Part shown: piece after piece, positions 10,882 through 20,590 of the stretch
Layout: the number at the start of each line of letters is the position of its first letter
Position numbering within the stretch: position 1 is the first letter of the stretch
Source: Methylophaga sp.
Lineage (GTDB): Bacteria; Pseudomonadota; Gammaproteobacteria; Nitrosococcales; Methylophagaceae
NCBI GenBank assembly: GCA_026988435.1
Contig: JALSLH010000075.1
Location: forward strand, 1 to 33,036
DNA: 33,036 nucleotides
Direction: 5' to 3'
Program-made: the position numbers and the translations under genes
Notes under the pieces: model-generated
Databases searched by the model: none
Seen by the model: the letters and a program-made list of their open reading frames with translations, nothing else
What the model was told of the DNA's origin: nothing

Positions 10882-12766
10882 TCGCTTGTTTATCCTGTTG
10901 ATCGCTACGTTTTAAATGCACTAATAATAATGAAATTGCCGCAGGGGTGACTCCTGAAATGCGTGCCGCCTGCCCCAAGCTATTAGGCCGAGCTTGCGCT
11001 AGTTTTTCACGTACTTCATTTGATAAACCACGAACATCTTTATAATCTAATTCATCTGGCAAGGCGGTTGTTTCGTGTCGCTGTAGCCGTTCAATTTCAA
11101 GTTTTTGGCGATCTATATAACCGGCATATTTAGTTTGAATCACAACTTGTTCAGATACATCTTCCGCCAGTTGTGTTTGTTCGCCCATTAACGTTAACAG
11201 CCCAGCATAATCCACTTCTGGCCGGCGTAATAACTCTATGCCCGATCCTACTTTATTTAAGGGTTCGCCTAATATTTCTTTGGCTAAGGTTTGATCAATC
11301 TTTTCGGGGCTAAATTTATATGCATTTAAGCGCGCTGTTTCCTTTTCTACGGCTTCTTGTTTTGCAGTAAAAATCACCCAGCGATCATCATTAACAAGGC
11401 CTAACTCTCGCCCTTTTGGCGTTAAACGACTATCGGCATTATCTTCACGTAATAACAAACGATATTCTGCACGACTAGTGAACATGCGATATGGTTCTTG
11501 CGTGCCTAAGGTGATTAAATCATCAATCATCACGCCAATATATGCTTCATCACGCCGCGGACACCATTGTTCTAATCCTCGCACTTGCAAACCGGCATTT
11601 AAGCCCGCGATTAAACCTTGCGCCGCCGCTTCTTCATAACCAGTGGTACCATTGATTTGGCCTGCAAAGAATAAACCCGCCATATGTTTGGTTTCTAACC
11701 ATGGCTGCAAATCACGCGGGTCGAAATAATCGTATTCAATCGCATAACCCGGGCGCGTAATATGGGCATTTTCTAGCCCTTTCATTGATCGTACAATGTC
11801 ATATTGCACATCAAACGGTAAGCTAGTCGAAATACCGTTGGGATATACTTCGCCGCAATTCAAACCCTCAGGTTCAAGAAATATTTGATGCGATGCCCTA
11901 TCGGCAAAACGCACCACTTTATCTTCAATTGATGGGCAATAACGTGGACCAATACCTTCAATTTCACCGCTATACATTGGTGAGCGATCAAGATTGTTAC
12001 GAATGATTTCATGGGTATTTTCATTAGTATGCGTTATGTAACACGAGATTTGCTCAGGATGATCAGAGCGCGATCCTAAAAATGAAAATATCGGTGTCGG
12101 CGTATCACCCGGTTGTTCAGCCAAGTCAGAAAAATCAATGCTATCGGTGGCAATACGCGGCGGCGTGCCTGTTTTTAAGCGATCAACCCGAAATGGCAAA
12201 GCTCGCAAGCGCTGTGCAAGTGCAATAGATGCGGGATCACCCGCTCGACCGCCTTGATGATTTTCCATTCCAATATGAATTAAACCGCCTAAGAATGTGC
12301 CAACCGTTATCACCACTGCTTTTGCAGAAAACCGTAAACCTGCTTGCGTCACTACACCAACAACCCGATCATTTTCAACAACTAAGTCATCAACTGTTTG
12401 CTGAAATAAAAATAAGTTTTCTTGTGATTCTAAATACTCGCGAACCGCTGCTTTATAACGAACCCTATCAGCTTGGGCGCGGGTTGCCCGAACGGCTGGG
12501 CCTTTGCTGGCGTTTAAAATACGAAACTGAATACCACCGCGATCAGCTGCCTGCGCCATAATACCGCCTAGCGCATCAATTTCTTTAACCAAATGCCCCT
12601 TACCAATGCCTCCAATTGCTGGGTTACAGCTCATTTGACCTAATGTTTCGATATTTTGAGTCAGCAATAACGTTTTTACACCTTGGCGAGCAGAAGCTAA
12701 GGCTGCTTCTGTGCCTGCATGCCCGCCCCCCACGACTATCACATCGTAATGATCTTGATAATTCAT
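10874..12766 (-). CDS. mnmG: tRNA U34 carboxymethylaminomethyl modification enzyme MnmG
   Basis: FAD- and folate-dependent enzyme that, with MnmE, installs the cmnm5 group on wobble U34 of certain tRNAs. It has 630 residues (E. coli 629). The FAD-binding [10 protein letters not shown] starts at residue 13. Family motifs include [31 protein letters not shown] and [16 protein letters not shown]. The C-terminal helical domain that contacts MnmE and tRNA is intact, ending [19 protein letters not shown]. It is the first gene of the mnmG-rsmG-parA-parB unit. mnmE, often adjacent, is not here. Confidence 0.98.
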   Translation of the reverse strand: MNYQDHYDVIVVGGGHAGTEAALASARQGVKTLLLTQNIETLGQMSCNPAIGGIGKGHLVKEIDALGGIMAQAADRGGIQFRILNASKGPAVRATRAQADRVRYKAAVREYLESQENLFLFQQTVDDLVVENDRVVGVVTQAGLRFSAKAVVITVGTFLGGLIHIGMENHQGGRAGDPASIALAQRLRALPFRVDRLKTGTPPRIATDSIDFSDLAEQPGDTPTPIFSFLGSRSDHPEQISCYITHTNENTHEIIRNNLDRSPMYSGEIEGIGPRYCPSIEDKVVRFADRASHQIFLEPEGLNCGEVYPNGISTSLPFDVQYDIVRSMKGLENAHITRPGYAIEYDYFDPRDLQPWLETKHMAGLFFAGQINGTTGYEEAAAQGLIAGLNAGLQVRGLEQWCPRRDEAYIGVMIDDLITLGTQEPYRMFTSRAEYRLLLREDNADSRLTPKGRELGLVNDDRWVIFTAKQEAVEKETARLNAYKFSPEKIDQTLAKEILGEPLNKVGSGIELLRRPEVDYAGLLTLMGEQTQLAEDVSEQVVIQTKYAGYIDRQKLEIERLQRHETTALPDELDYKDVRGLSNEVREKLAQARPNSLGQAARISGVTPAAISLLLVHLKRSDQQDKQANG

Positions 12767-12803
12767 AATGTAATCATGCTCATATCTTAATTTTTAAGTG
12801 GCG

Positions 12804-12812
12804 ATTTTAACA
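12804..12812 (-). promoter_or_regulatory. Extended -10 promoter of the mnmG-parB unit
   Basis: On the minus strand TGTTAAAAT (12812-12804) fits the extended -10 form TGnTAtAAT. No convincing -35 lies at 17 bp. Transcription would begin near 12797, about 30 bases before the mnmG ATG. Confidence 0.4.
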
Positions 12813-12850
12813 TGTCCGTATTTTTTGAACCTAAATTCTTACTTTAACCG

Positions 12851-12859
12851 TGCTATAGT
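12851..12859 (+). promoter_or_regulatory. Extended -10 promoter of dgkA
   Basis: TGCTATAGT (12851-12859) matches an extended -10 box. There is no good -35 at the normal spacing, which extended -10 promoters tolerate. The start would fall near 12866, about 25 bases before the dgkA ATG. Confidence 0.45.
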
Positions 12860-12890
12860 TTGCACAAAAATTTATCGCAGAGAGATAATA

Positions 12891-13247
12891 ATGGAAAAAA
12901 ACACCGGTATTAAGCGAATTTTGTATGCAGGTCTGTATTCTTGGAAAGGCTTTCGCAGCGCACTAGCTAATGAAGCGGCTTTTCAGCAAGAATTTGTCGG
13001 ACTCTTATTTTTCGGCGGCCTCAGCTTTTTCTTAGATGTTTCAAGCTATGAACGTCTAGCCATGATTGTCAGTTTAGTGTTCATTCTGATTGTTGAAGTA
13101 CTCAACTCCGCTATTGAATGCATTGTTGATCGTGTCGGCACTGAGCACCACACTTTGTCAGGTAGATCTAAGGATTATGGTTCTTTTGCCGTATTACTGA
13201 GTATTTTTATTGCCATTGCCGTTTGGTCGGTTATTCTTAGCCACTAG
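12891..13247 (+). CDS. dgkA: Diacylglycerol kinase (prokaryotic, membrane type)
   Basis: Trimeric inner-membrane kinase that phosphorylates diacylglycerol to phosphatidic acid, recycling lipid from envelope polymer synthesis. I take the ATG at 12891, giving 118 residues (E. coli about 122). The open frame back to 12798 runs through the promoter and adds an unrelated leader. The active-site residues keep E. coli numbering: E28 in NEAAF, and E69, N72, E76 and D80 in the VEVLNSAIE-VDR segment. Three membrane helices are visible. It is monocistronic, divergent from mnmG. Its TAG stop (13245-13247) shares bases with the stop of the converging gene. Confidence 0.96.
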   Translation: MEKNTGIKRILYAGLYSWKGFRSALANEAAFQQEFVGLLFFGGLSFFLDVSSYERLAMIVSLVFILIVEVLNSAIECIVDRVGTEHHTLSGRSKDYGSFAVLLSIFIAIAVWSVILSH

Positions 13248-13801
13248 CTTTCATCATCGAAATCAATTTTTTGGCCTCGATACATACCTGTTCGTTTACC
13301 TTTAGGCTCGCCTGATTTAGTATGTGTCGATTTATTTTCATCTAGATTTTGACTCTCGCCTCGCCCTCTTCTATCTGGGCCAGAGTAAGGTAGATTATTT
13401 TGCCTTCTATCAAGCTTAGATGTCACGCCACGATACGTTGTCGCTTTTTTTCTTCTATCATGACCAACATGAATCGCTCTTTGTCTTCGATCATAAGACC
13501 TTGTTCGGTGTTGCGAGGAAGCCTTATTGTCATTTGATTCAGCAGTTCGAATAACACTGCTAGATCCTGATAATTCTGGCACATTATAAATAGTCAGTTC
13601 CGATTTATCTTGCTCTGTCAGAATAGCAACAAAATTATTATATGCATCAATAATGGCTGGGTTGTGATTTTCAATTGCTGCACGTCTTAACAGATCACTG
13701 ATACCGCCTGCGTTGCGAATTGATATTGCGATCTGTGATTCTTTTTTTACAACACGAGATAACCGTTGCAAATTTAAGAGCGTTCTCGATGAAAATCCCA
13801 T
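13244..13801 (-). CDS. Hypothetical protein with arginine-rich DRR repeats
   Basis: 185 residues from an ATG with the ribosome site AAGGAAAG. Residues 1-75 look folded and helical. Residues 80-185 are polar, low in hydrophobics and probably disordered. The tail has four DRR tripeptides at 104-106, 115-117, 131-133 and 143-145, the last as GPDRRGRG, plus two YRG motifs (123-125 and 174-176). YRG-start motifs recall DUF4278-like peptides, and GPDRR tails occur in many small gammaproteobacterial proteins, but neither gives a function. The high positive charge would suit binding to nucleic acid or acidic membrane, which is inference. It is convergent with dgkA and upstream of no obvious partner. 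Confidence 0.75.
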   Translation of the reverse strand: MGFSSRTLLNLQRLSRVVKKESQIAISIRNAGGISDLLRRAAIENHNPAIIDAYNNFVAILTEQDKSELTIYNVPELSGSSSVIRTAESNDNKASSQHRTRSYDRRQRAIHVGHDRRKKATTYRGVTSKLDRRQNNLPYSGPDRRGRGESQNLDENKSTHTKSGEPKGKRTGMYRGQKIDFDDES

Positions 13802-13885
13802 TTCTTTCCTTAATTTTTGTCCTTACTTAATACATCTTAACATTTTGAAACTGAACCTCAGCTGAATGGCAACTGATGTGCTATG

Positions 13886-14665
13886 TTAATTCAGTCTTTT
13901 ACGGCGCAATGATTTCATAAAAATAATTATTCCTACAATAATCATTGGCAGCGATAAAATTTGCCCCATCGTTAACCAATCTAGGGCCAAGTAACCTAAC
14001 TGTTGATCAGGTATTCGTACAAATTCAATCAAAAATCTAAATACGCCATATCCTAGTAAAAACAAACCCGACACGGCGCCAAGTGGTTTGGGTGCAGCTG
14101 AATACCACCATAACATAATAAATAAAACTAAGCCTTCTAAGCCCGCTTCATAAAGCTGTGAAGGATGCCGAGCCGCCGAGCCGCCGGTAGGAAATACCAT
14201 TGCCCAAGGCACATCGCTGACCTTGCCCCATAATTCACCATTTATAAAGTTACCAATTCGACCGAAAAACAAGCCTATCGGTACCATCGGGGCAATAAAG
14301 TCACTTATCGTAAAATAGGATTTTCCTGTCTTTCTAGCAAAAAACCAAAATGCGGTCAGCACTCCTAGCAAGCCGCCATGAAATGACATCCCACCTTGCC
14401 AGACCTTAAATACATTCAAAGGATGTGCCAGAGTGTCAGACAAGTCATAAAATATGACGGATCCCAAACGGCCACCAACAATCACTCCTATCGCCCCATA
14501 GAATAATAAATCTTCTACTTGCTCAGCCGTCCAGCCGTAACGCTCAGCACGTACGCGGCCCAGCCACCACGCACCTGCAAAGCCAAAAAGATACATCAAA
14601 CCATACCAATGAATTTGTAATGGCCCGAGAGATAATGCTACTGGATCAATTGTTGGATAAACCAT
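13886..14665 (-). CDS. lgt: Prolipoprotein diacylglyceryl transferase
   Basis: Inner-membrane enzyme that moves a diacylglyceryl group from phosphatidylglycerol to the lipobox cysteine, the first step in lipoprotein maturation. It has 259 residues, somewhat shorter than E. coli (291). The Lgt signature [13 protein letters not shown] is at 135-147. [11 protein letters not shown] (64-74) and the HGG motif with H96 (E. coli H103 position) are present, along with about seven membrane helices. It is minus strand, divergent from the torF-glnK-amtB operon. Its upstream region also holds the distal NtrC dyad of that operon. Confidence 0.97.
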   Translation of the reverse strand: MVYPTIDPVALSLGPLQIHWYGLMYLFGFAGAWWLGRVRAERYGWTAEQVEDLLFYGAIGVIVGGRLGSVIFYDLSDTLAHPLNVFKVWQGGMSFHGGLLGVLTAFWFFARKTGKSYFTISDFIAPMVPIGLFFGRIGNFINGELWGKVSDVPWAMVFPTGGSAARHPSQLYEAGLEGLVLFIMLWWYSAAPKPLGAVSGLFLLGYGVFRFLIEFVRIPDQQLGYLALDWLTMGQILSLPMIIVGIIIFMKSLRRKRLN

Positions 14666-14737
14666 ATATCACCCTAAAAATAATTTATGAAACATATAAT
14701 ACACAAGCGCAAAGCCAAATAAACAAATAACTTCTAC

Positions 14738-14782
14738 GCACTCTTACAGTGCAAAAGACACTTTAATGCACCACCTTAGTGC
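14738..14782 (+). promoter_or_regulatory. Paired NtrC-type enhancer sites of torF-glnK-amtB
   Basis: Two dyads of the form GCAC, seven bases, GTGC lie at 14738-14752 and 14768-14782, centred 30 bp apart (about three helical turns). The second, GCACCACCTTAGTGC, is close to the E. coli glnA enhancer pattern GCACC-N5-GGTGC. They sit 101 and 71 bp upstream of the -24 element, as expected for an activator working by DNA looping. Confidence 0.8.
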
Positions 14783-14845
14783 GTAAAAGTGGTTTTTTTG
14801 TCATATCCCGATGCTAATGCATTGATTTTTATGTGAACTCTGTCA

Positions 14846-14861
14846 TGGAATGATTTTTGCT
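14846..14861 (+). promoter_or_regulatory. Sigma-54 promoter of torF-glnK-amtB
   Basis: TGGAATGATTTTTGCT has the GG and GC dinucleotides at the exact sigma-54 spacing (consensus TGGCACg-N4-TTGCw). The -24 half is degenerate at CAC. Transcription should start near 14872. The leader can fold into a two-tier hairpin: GATTGC/GCAATC at 14879-14884 and 14915-14920, and TGTTG/CAACA at 14893-14897 and 14906-14910. Confidence 0.78.
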
Positions 14862-14960
14862 ATACGTATCCTGTTGCTGATTGCATACAAGATGTTGCAT
14901 TAAAACAACACGAAGCAATCATAACTGTATTTATTATAAATGTTACGAGGAGTAACTCAA

Positions 14961-16075
<1,115 letters not shown>

Positions 16076-16094
16076 GTTTGGGGAGTAATTTAGA

Positions 16095-17372
16095 ATGGAA
16101 AATGTAACAAATCAAATCTTCGAACTGCAATATGCTATCGATACCTTTTACTTCTTAGTAATGGGTGCGTTGGTTATGTGGATGGCGGCTGGCTTCTCAA
16201 TGTTAGAAGCCGGTTTAGTGCGTGCAAAAAACACAGCTGAGATTTTAACAAAAAACGTTTTATTATTTGCTATTGCCTGTACAGCATATCTAGTTATTGG
16301 TTATGACATTATGTATGGTGGCGGCTTCCTCTTAGATGGTATCGCCGGTGGTGATACATTAACAGCGGATGCCTTAGCAGCATCTAAAGAGGCTGGTTTT
16401 GATGGTGGCTCTGTATATTCTGCTGCTTCTGACTTCTTCTTCCAAGTAGTATTTGTTGCTACAGCGATGTCGATTGTTTCAGGTGCGGTTGCTGAGCGTA
16501 TGAAGCTATGGGCATTTGCTGCATTTGCTATTGTAATGACCGCATTTATTTACCCATTAGAAGGTAACTGGACATGGGGCGGTGGCGACGTATTTGGCAT
16601 GTACAATCTTGGTGATGACTTCGGTTTCCTTGATTTTGCAGGTTCAGGTATCGTACATATGGCCGGTGCGGCAGCTGCATTAGCAGGTGTTATCTTATTA
16701 GGTGCACGTCGTGGAAAATATGGTCCTGACGGTTCTGTTCGTCCAATTCCTGGTGCTAACTTACCTTTAGCGACTTTAGGTACCTTCATCTTATGGATGG
16801 GCTGGTTCGGCTTTAACGGTGGTTCAGTTTTAAAACTAGGTGATATGGCGAGCGCCAATGCTGTTGCGATGGTATTTTTAAATACTAACGCTGCTGCTGC
16901 CGGTGGTGTTATTGCGGCATTATTTGCTGCAAAAATGTTATTTGGTAAAGCTGACTTAACCATGATTTTAAATGGTGCATTAGCCGGCCTTGTTGCCATT
17001 ACTGCCGGGCCTGATACACCAACACCTCTAATGGCAACAATTATTGGTGCTGTTGGTGGTGTAATCGTTGTGTTCTCTATCGTGACATTAGACAAGCTAA
17101 AACTGGATGATCCAGTAGGTGCTATTTCTGTTCATGGTGTGGTTGGTTTATGGGGGCTGTTAGCCGTGCCATTAACTAACGGTGATGCAACTTTCGTAGG
17201 ACAATTAGTAGGTGCTGCGACTATCTTTGTTTGGGTATTTGGAGCAAGTTTTGCAACTTGGTTCGTACTTAAAATGGTGATGGGTATTCGCGTTAGCGCT
17301 GAAGAAGAAGATGAAGGTGTTGATCTTAGTGAATGTGGTCTGGAAGCCTATCCAGAATTCACTGATAGATAA
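16095..17372 (+). CDS. amtB: Ammonium transporter
   Basis: Trimeric ammonium channel of the inner membrane. It has 425 residues and about eleven membrane helices. The twin pore histidines are H188 in GIVHMAG and H347 in SVHGVVG. The conserved aspartate is D180 (E. coli D160 position). It has no clear cleavable signal peptide, unlike E. coli AmtB, and begins close to the first helix. The cytoplasmic tail (about 400-425) is acidic. It follows glnK by 19 bp with a GGGGAG ribosome site and ends at a strong terminator. Confidence 0.97.
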   Translation: MENVTNQIFELQYAIDTFYFLVMGALVMWMAAGFSMLEAGLVRAKNTAEILTKNVLLFAIACTAYLVIGYDIMYGGGFLLDGIAGGDTLTADALAASKEAGFDGGSVYSAASDFFFQVVFVATAMSIVSGAVAERMKLWAFAAFAIVMTAFIYPLEGNWTWGGGDVFGMYNLGDDFGFLDFAGSGIVHMAGAAAALAGVILLGARRGKYGPDGSVRPIPGANLPLATLGTFILWMGWFGFNGGSVLKLGDMASANAVAMVFLNTNAAAAGGVIAALFAAKMLFGKADLTMILNGALAGLVAITAGPDTPTPLMATIIGAVGGVIVVFSIVTLDKLKLDDPVGAISVHGVVGLWGLLAVPLTNGDATFVGQLVGAATIFVWVFGASFATWFVLKMVMGIRVSAEEEDEGVDLSECGLEAYPEFTDR

Positions 17373-17399
17373 AAATAACATCTTATCTGTTTGATATAA

Positions 17400-17430
17400 G
17401 GGCGTAGCTATTATCAGCTACGCCCTTTTT
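17400..17430 (+). terminator. Intrinsic terminator after amtB
   Basis: GGGCGTAGCT (17400-17409) and AGCTACGCCC (17416-17425) form a perfect 10-bp stem with a six-base loop, followed by five T. It closes the torF-glnK-amtB operon. The remaining gene-free stretch 17431-17660 holds one NtrC-like dyad and a small imperfect inverted repeat (17556-17575). I see no coding sequence there. Confidence 0.93.
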
Positions 17431-17457
17431 CATTGCTGGTGCATAATAAACTGCTAT

Positions 17458-17472
17458 GCCCCAATTTAGTGC
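17458..17472 (+). promoter_or_regulatory. NtrC-like dyad upstream of nirB
   Basis: GCCCCAATTTAGTGC has the GCnC, seven bases, GTGC form. It closely resembles the distal dyad of the narK2 promoter (GCCCCAATTATGTGC). It lies about 200 bp upstream of the -24 element, farther than at the other promoters, and no clear partner dyad sits 30 bp away. Confidence 0.5.
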
Positions 17473-17660
17473 GAAATGAACTTTCCACGCGCATGATTAT
17501 ATTAGGTCTATTCTCATTTAACTATCCACTTCTCAATGTAGTCAATAACCCTCATACCAATTGTTTTTCAATGGTCTAGCTAGTATAATTTTCATCTTCC
17601 AACAAATAAACTCCCCCTGCTCACATCAAAAAATCATTATTAATATAAAATATTTAAACT

Positions 17661-17676
17661 TGGCACAGACCGTGCA
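17661..17676 (+). promoter_or_regulatory. Sigma-54 promoter of the nirBD-nas operon
   Basis: TGGCACAGACCGTGCA matches the sigma-54 consensus at the whole -24 half (TGGCAC) and at GC of the -12 half with exact spacing. The predicted start is near 17687, giving a leader of only about 34 bases before nirB. That is too short for a NasR/NasT-type antitermination hairpin. Confidence 0.82.
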
Positions 17677-17720
17677 ATTTCTCACTATTAGAATTAAAAG
17701 ATAGTTACATCGAGGCATTT

Positions 17721-20255
17721 ATGAGCAACAAACAAACACTCGTCGTTATTGGTAACGGTATGGTCGGCCATAACTTCTTGGTCAGTCTAATGGCCAGCGA
17801 TATTAAAGAAAATTATAATGTCGTCACTTTTTGTGAAGAGCCTATTCCCGCCTATGATCGTGTTCATTTAAGCGAATATTTCGCGGGTAAATCTGCTGAT
17901 GACTTATCATTGGTAGAGCTTGGCTTTTTTGAAGACAATGACATCACCATTCATATGGGTGATAAAGCGAACACTATTGACCGAGCGGCTAAAACTGTCG
18001 TGTCTGATAAAGGTGTGACCATTCATTATGACAAATTGGTTTTAGCGACCGGTTCAACTGCATTTGTTCCCCCCATTCCCGGAAACGACCGTGATCAGTG
18101 CATTCCTTATCGTACTATTGCCGATCTCGATGAAATGAAAGTAGCAGCTACTAAATCAAAAGTCGGTGTGGTTGTCGGCGGTGGTTTATTAGGCCTTGAA
18201 GCGGCTAAAGCATTACAAGATCTTAAGCTTGAAACGCATGTTGTTCAGTTTGGGCCTCGTTTGATGGAAGCGCAACTCGATGATGGCGGCGCAGATTTAT
18301 TAAAACAAAAAATTGAAGATTTAGGTGTTAATGTTTTAACGAACAAAAATACAATAAAAATTGTCGATGGCGACAAACTTAAACATAAAATGGTATTCGC
18401 TGACGGTGGTGAGCTTGAAACAGATGTCATTTTGTATTCTGCTGGCATTCGTCCCCGTTATGAAATTGCTGCAGACTGTGGTTTAGAAATCGGCGGGCGT
18501 GGTGGCGTTGCCATTAATGATCAATGCTTAAGCTCTGATGAAGACATTTATGCCATTGGCGAATGTGCGTCATGGAATGAACAAATTTTTGGTTTAGTGG
18601 CCCCTGGTTACGCTATGGCGCGTACTGTGGTGGCGCATTTAGCAGGTGACGAAACCGCGTTTACGGGTTCTGATATGAGCACCAAGTTAAAATTAAATGG
18701 CGTAGACGTTGCCAGCATTGGTGATGCACATGCTAAAACGCCAAACTCCTTAGTTTATACCTATCAAAATGGCGTTGATGGTATCTATAAACGCCTTGTC
18801 GTTAGTGCCGACAATAAACAATTATTAGGCGCGGTATTAGTGGGTGATGCTTCTGGCTACCCAACCTTATCGCAATATTATGCAAGCAATATTGAGTTGC
18901 CAGAAAACCCTGATTCATTAATTTTACCTTCTCGCTCAGATGAATCGGTAGGTCTTGGCCCAGATGCATTGCCGGCTTCAGCACAAATTTGTTCTTGTTA
19001 CGATGTATCAAAAGGTGATATTTGCACTGCCATTGAAGCTGGCTGCACCACCATGGGCGCATTAAAAGATGAAACGAAAGCGGCAACCGGCTGTGGCGGT
19101 TGTGCTGCTTTATTAAAATCGGTGCTTGATTGCGAATTAGAAAAAGCAGGTATTGAGGTTAATACCGATATTTGTGAACATTTCGCCTATACACGCCAAG
19201 ATTTATATAACTTAATCATGGTTGAAGAAATTAAAACCTTTGCTGATCTGATCAAAACTCATGGCACCGGTCAGGGCTGTGAAATTTGTAAGCAAGCTGT
19301 TGGCTCGATCTTAGCGTCATATTGGAATGAATATATCTTACAAAATGAACATCTCGGCGTTCAAGATACCAACGATACTTTCTTAGCCAATATGCAAAAA
19401 GATGGTACATATTCTGTTGTTCCTAGAATGACAGGGGGTGAGGTGACACCTGAAGGTCTTATTGCTATTGGTCAAATTGCCAAAAAATATGGCCTTTATA
19501 CTAAAGTAACGGGCGGTCAGCGTGTTGATTTATTTGGTGCACGCGTTGATCAACTGCCTTTAATTTGGCAAGAATTAATTGATGCAGGTTTTGAAAGTGG
19601 CCATGCCTACGGTAAATCGTTACGTACCGTTAAATCATGCGTAGGTAGCACATGGTGTCGCTTTGGTGTTGATGATAGCGTTGGCCTAGCGGTAGAGCTT
19701 GAAAATCGTTATAAAGGTCTACGTGCACCGCATAAAATTAAATTTGCCGTATCGGGTTGTACTCGTGAATGTGCAGAAGCACAAAGTAAAGATATCGGTA
19801 TCATTGCAGTTGAAGGTGGCTGGAACTTATACGTCTGTGGTAATGGTGGCATGAAACCGCGTCATGGTGATTTATTTGCCACTAACCTTGATAAAGAAAC
19901 CTTGATTAAATACATCGATCGCGTACTGACATTCTATGTACAAACCGCTGATCGCATGCAACGTACTTCTGTTTGGATGGAAAATATGGAAGGCGGCTTG
20001 GATTATCTAAAATCAGTCGTGATTGACGATAAACTGGATATTTGTGACCGACTAGAAAAACAAATGGAGCATGTTGTTGAAACCTATCAATGTGAGTGGA
20101 AAACAACCATTGAAGATGAAAGCAAACTGAAGCGCTTCCGTCACTTTGTCAACAGCGACAAACATGATGAAAATATTTTATTTGTTGAAGAGCGTGGGCA
20201 AATTCGTCCTGCCAATATTGAAGAACGTGAACACTTATTAGCGGAGAAAGTATAA
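17721..20255 (+). CDS. nirB: Assimilatory NAD(P)H nitrite reductase, large subunit
   Basis: Reduces nitrite to ammonium with six electrons from NAD(P)H in the cytoplasm. It has 844 residues. The FAD loop GNGMVG is at 11-16 and the NAD loop GGGLLGLE at about 153-160. A first Cys-rich BFD-type [2Fe-2S] segment begins ICSCYDV near 422, and a second (ICEHFAY to CEICKQ) spans about 487-525. The siroheme/[4Fe-4S] half follows. The four cluster cysteines are C640 and C646 (CVGSTWC) and C680 and C684 (CTREC). It is the first gene of the operon, with a GAGG ribosome site, and its last base overlaps the nirD start. Confidence 0.97.
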   Translation: MSNKQTLVVIGNGMVGHNFLVSLMASDIKENYNVVTFCEEPIPAYDRVHLSEYFAGKSADDLSLVELGFFEDNDITIHMGDKANTIDRAAKTVVSDKGVTIHYDKLVLATGSTAFVPPIPGNDRDQCIPYRTIADLDEMKVAATKSKVGVVVGGGLLGLEAAKALQDLKLETHVVQFGPRLMEAQLDDGGADLLKQKIEDLGVNVLTNKNTIKIVDGDKLKHKMVFADGGELETDVILYSAGIRPRYEIAADCGLEIGGRGGVAINDQCLSSDEDIYAIGECASWNEQIFGLVAPGYAMARTVVAHLAGDETAFTGSDMSTKLKLNGVDVASIGDAHAKTPNSLVYTYQNGVDGIYKRLVVSADNKQLLGAVLVGDASGYPTLSQYYASNIELPENPDSLILPSRSDESVGLGPDALPASAQICSCYDVSKGDICTAIEAGCTTMGALKDETKAATGCGGCAALLKSVLDCELEKAGIEVNTDICEHFAYTRQDLYNLIMVEEIKTFADLIKTHGTGQGCEICKQAVGSILASYWNEYILQNEHLGVQDTNDTFLANMQKDGTYSVVPRMTGGEVTPEGLIAIGQIAKKYGLYTKVTGGQRVDLFGARVDQLPLIWQELIDAGFESGHAYGKSLRTVKSCVGSTWCRFGVDDSVGLAVELENRYKGLRAPHKIKFAVSGCTRECAEAQSKDIGIIAVEGGWNLYVCGNGGMKPRHGDLFATNLDKETLIKYIDRVLTFYVQTADRMQRTSVWMENMEGGLDYLKSVVIDDKLDICDRLEKQMEHVVETYQCEWKTTIEDESKLKRFRHFVNSDKHDENILFVEERGQIRPANIEEREHLLAEKV

Positions 20256-20590
20256 TGGGCTGGCAGGATGTATGTAGTAAAAATGATCTCCAGCCTAATT
20301 CTGGCGTATGCGCTTTAGTTGAAGATCAGCAAGTGGCTATTTTTTATATGCCCGACAATAATGCCATTTATGCAATTAATAATTATGACCCCTTTGGTAA
20401 AGTACATGTGCTTTCTCGTGGTTTAATTGGTGATCTAAACGGCGAACCGATGGTGTCTTCACCGCTTTACAAGCAACATTTCAGCTTGAAAACTGGACAA
20501 TGTTTTGAAGATGACAGCGTGACCATACCTGCCTATGCCGTTCGCATTGTAGGTGATCGTGTCGAAGTTAACTTAGCGGGAGAACAATAA
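20255..20590 (+). CDS. nirD: Nitrite reductase small subunit
   Basis: Small Rieske-fold partner of NirB, 111 residues (E. coli 108). The order DVCSKNDLQPNSGVCALV, then an IYAINNYDPFGK segment, then GEPMVSSPLYKQHFSLKTGQC fits NirD. As in this family, the usual Rieske Cys/His cluster ligands are not all present. It starts at the A of the nirB stop (TAATG), with GCGGAGA as ribosome site inside nirB, so the two subunits are translationally coupled. Confidence 0.95.
   Translation: MGWQDVCSKNDLQPNSGVCALVEDQQVAIFYMPDNNAIYAINNYDPFGKVHVLSRGLIGDLNGEPMVSSPLYKQHFSLKTGQCFEDDSVTIPAYAVRIVGDRVEVNLAGEQ

Noticed and set aside
11003-11018. TTTTTCACGTACTTCA as a parS site
   Set aside because: Only the left half matches the usual TGTTTCACGTGAAACA. 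The right half is wrong and it lies within mnmG coding sequence.
12767-12890. Replication origin between mnmG and the next gene, as in E. coli
   Set aside because: I see no DnaA boxes of the TTATNCACA type and no clustered GATC or AT-rich repeats. The spacer is short and holds two promoters.
16550-17095. 181-codon reverse frame inside amtB
   Set aside because: It is the antisense of strong amtB coding sequence, with proline- and alanine-rich content and no ribosome site.
17687-17720. NasR or NasT antitermination leader ahead of nirB
   Set aside because: The predicted leader is about 34 bases with no hairpin or T-run.
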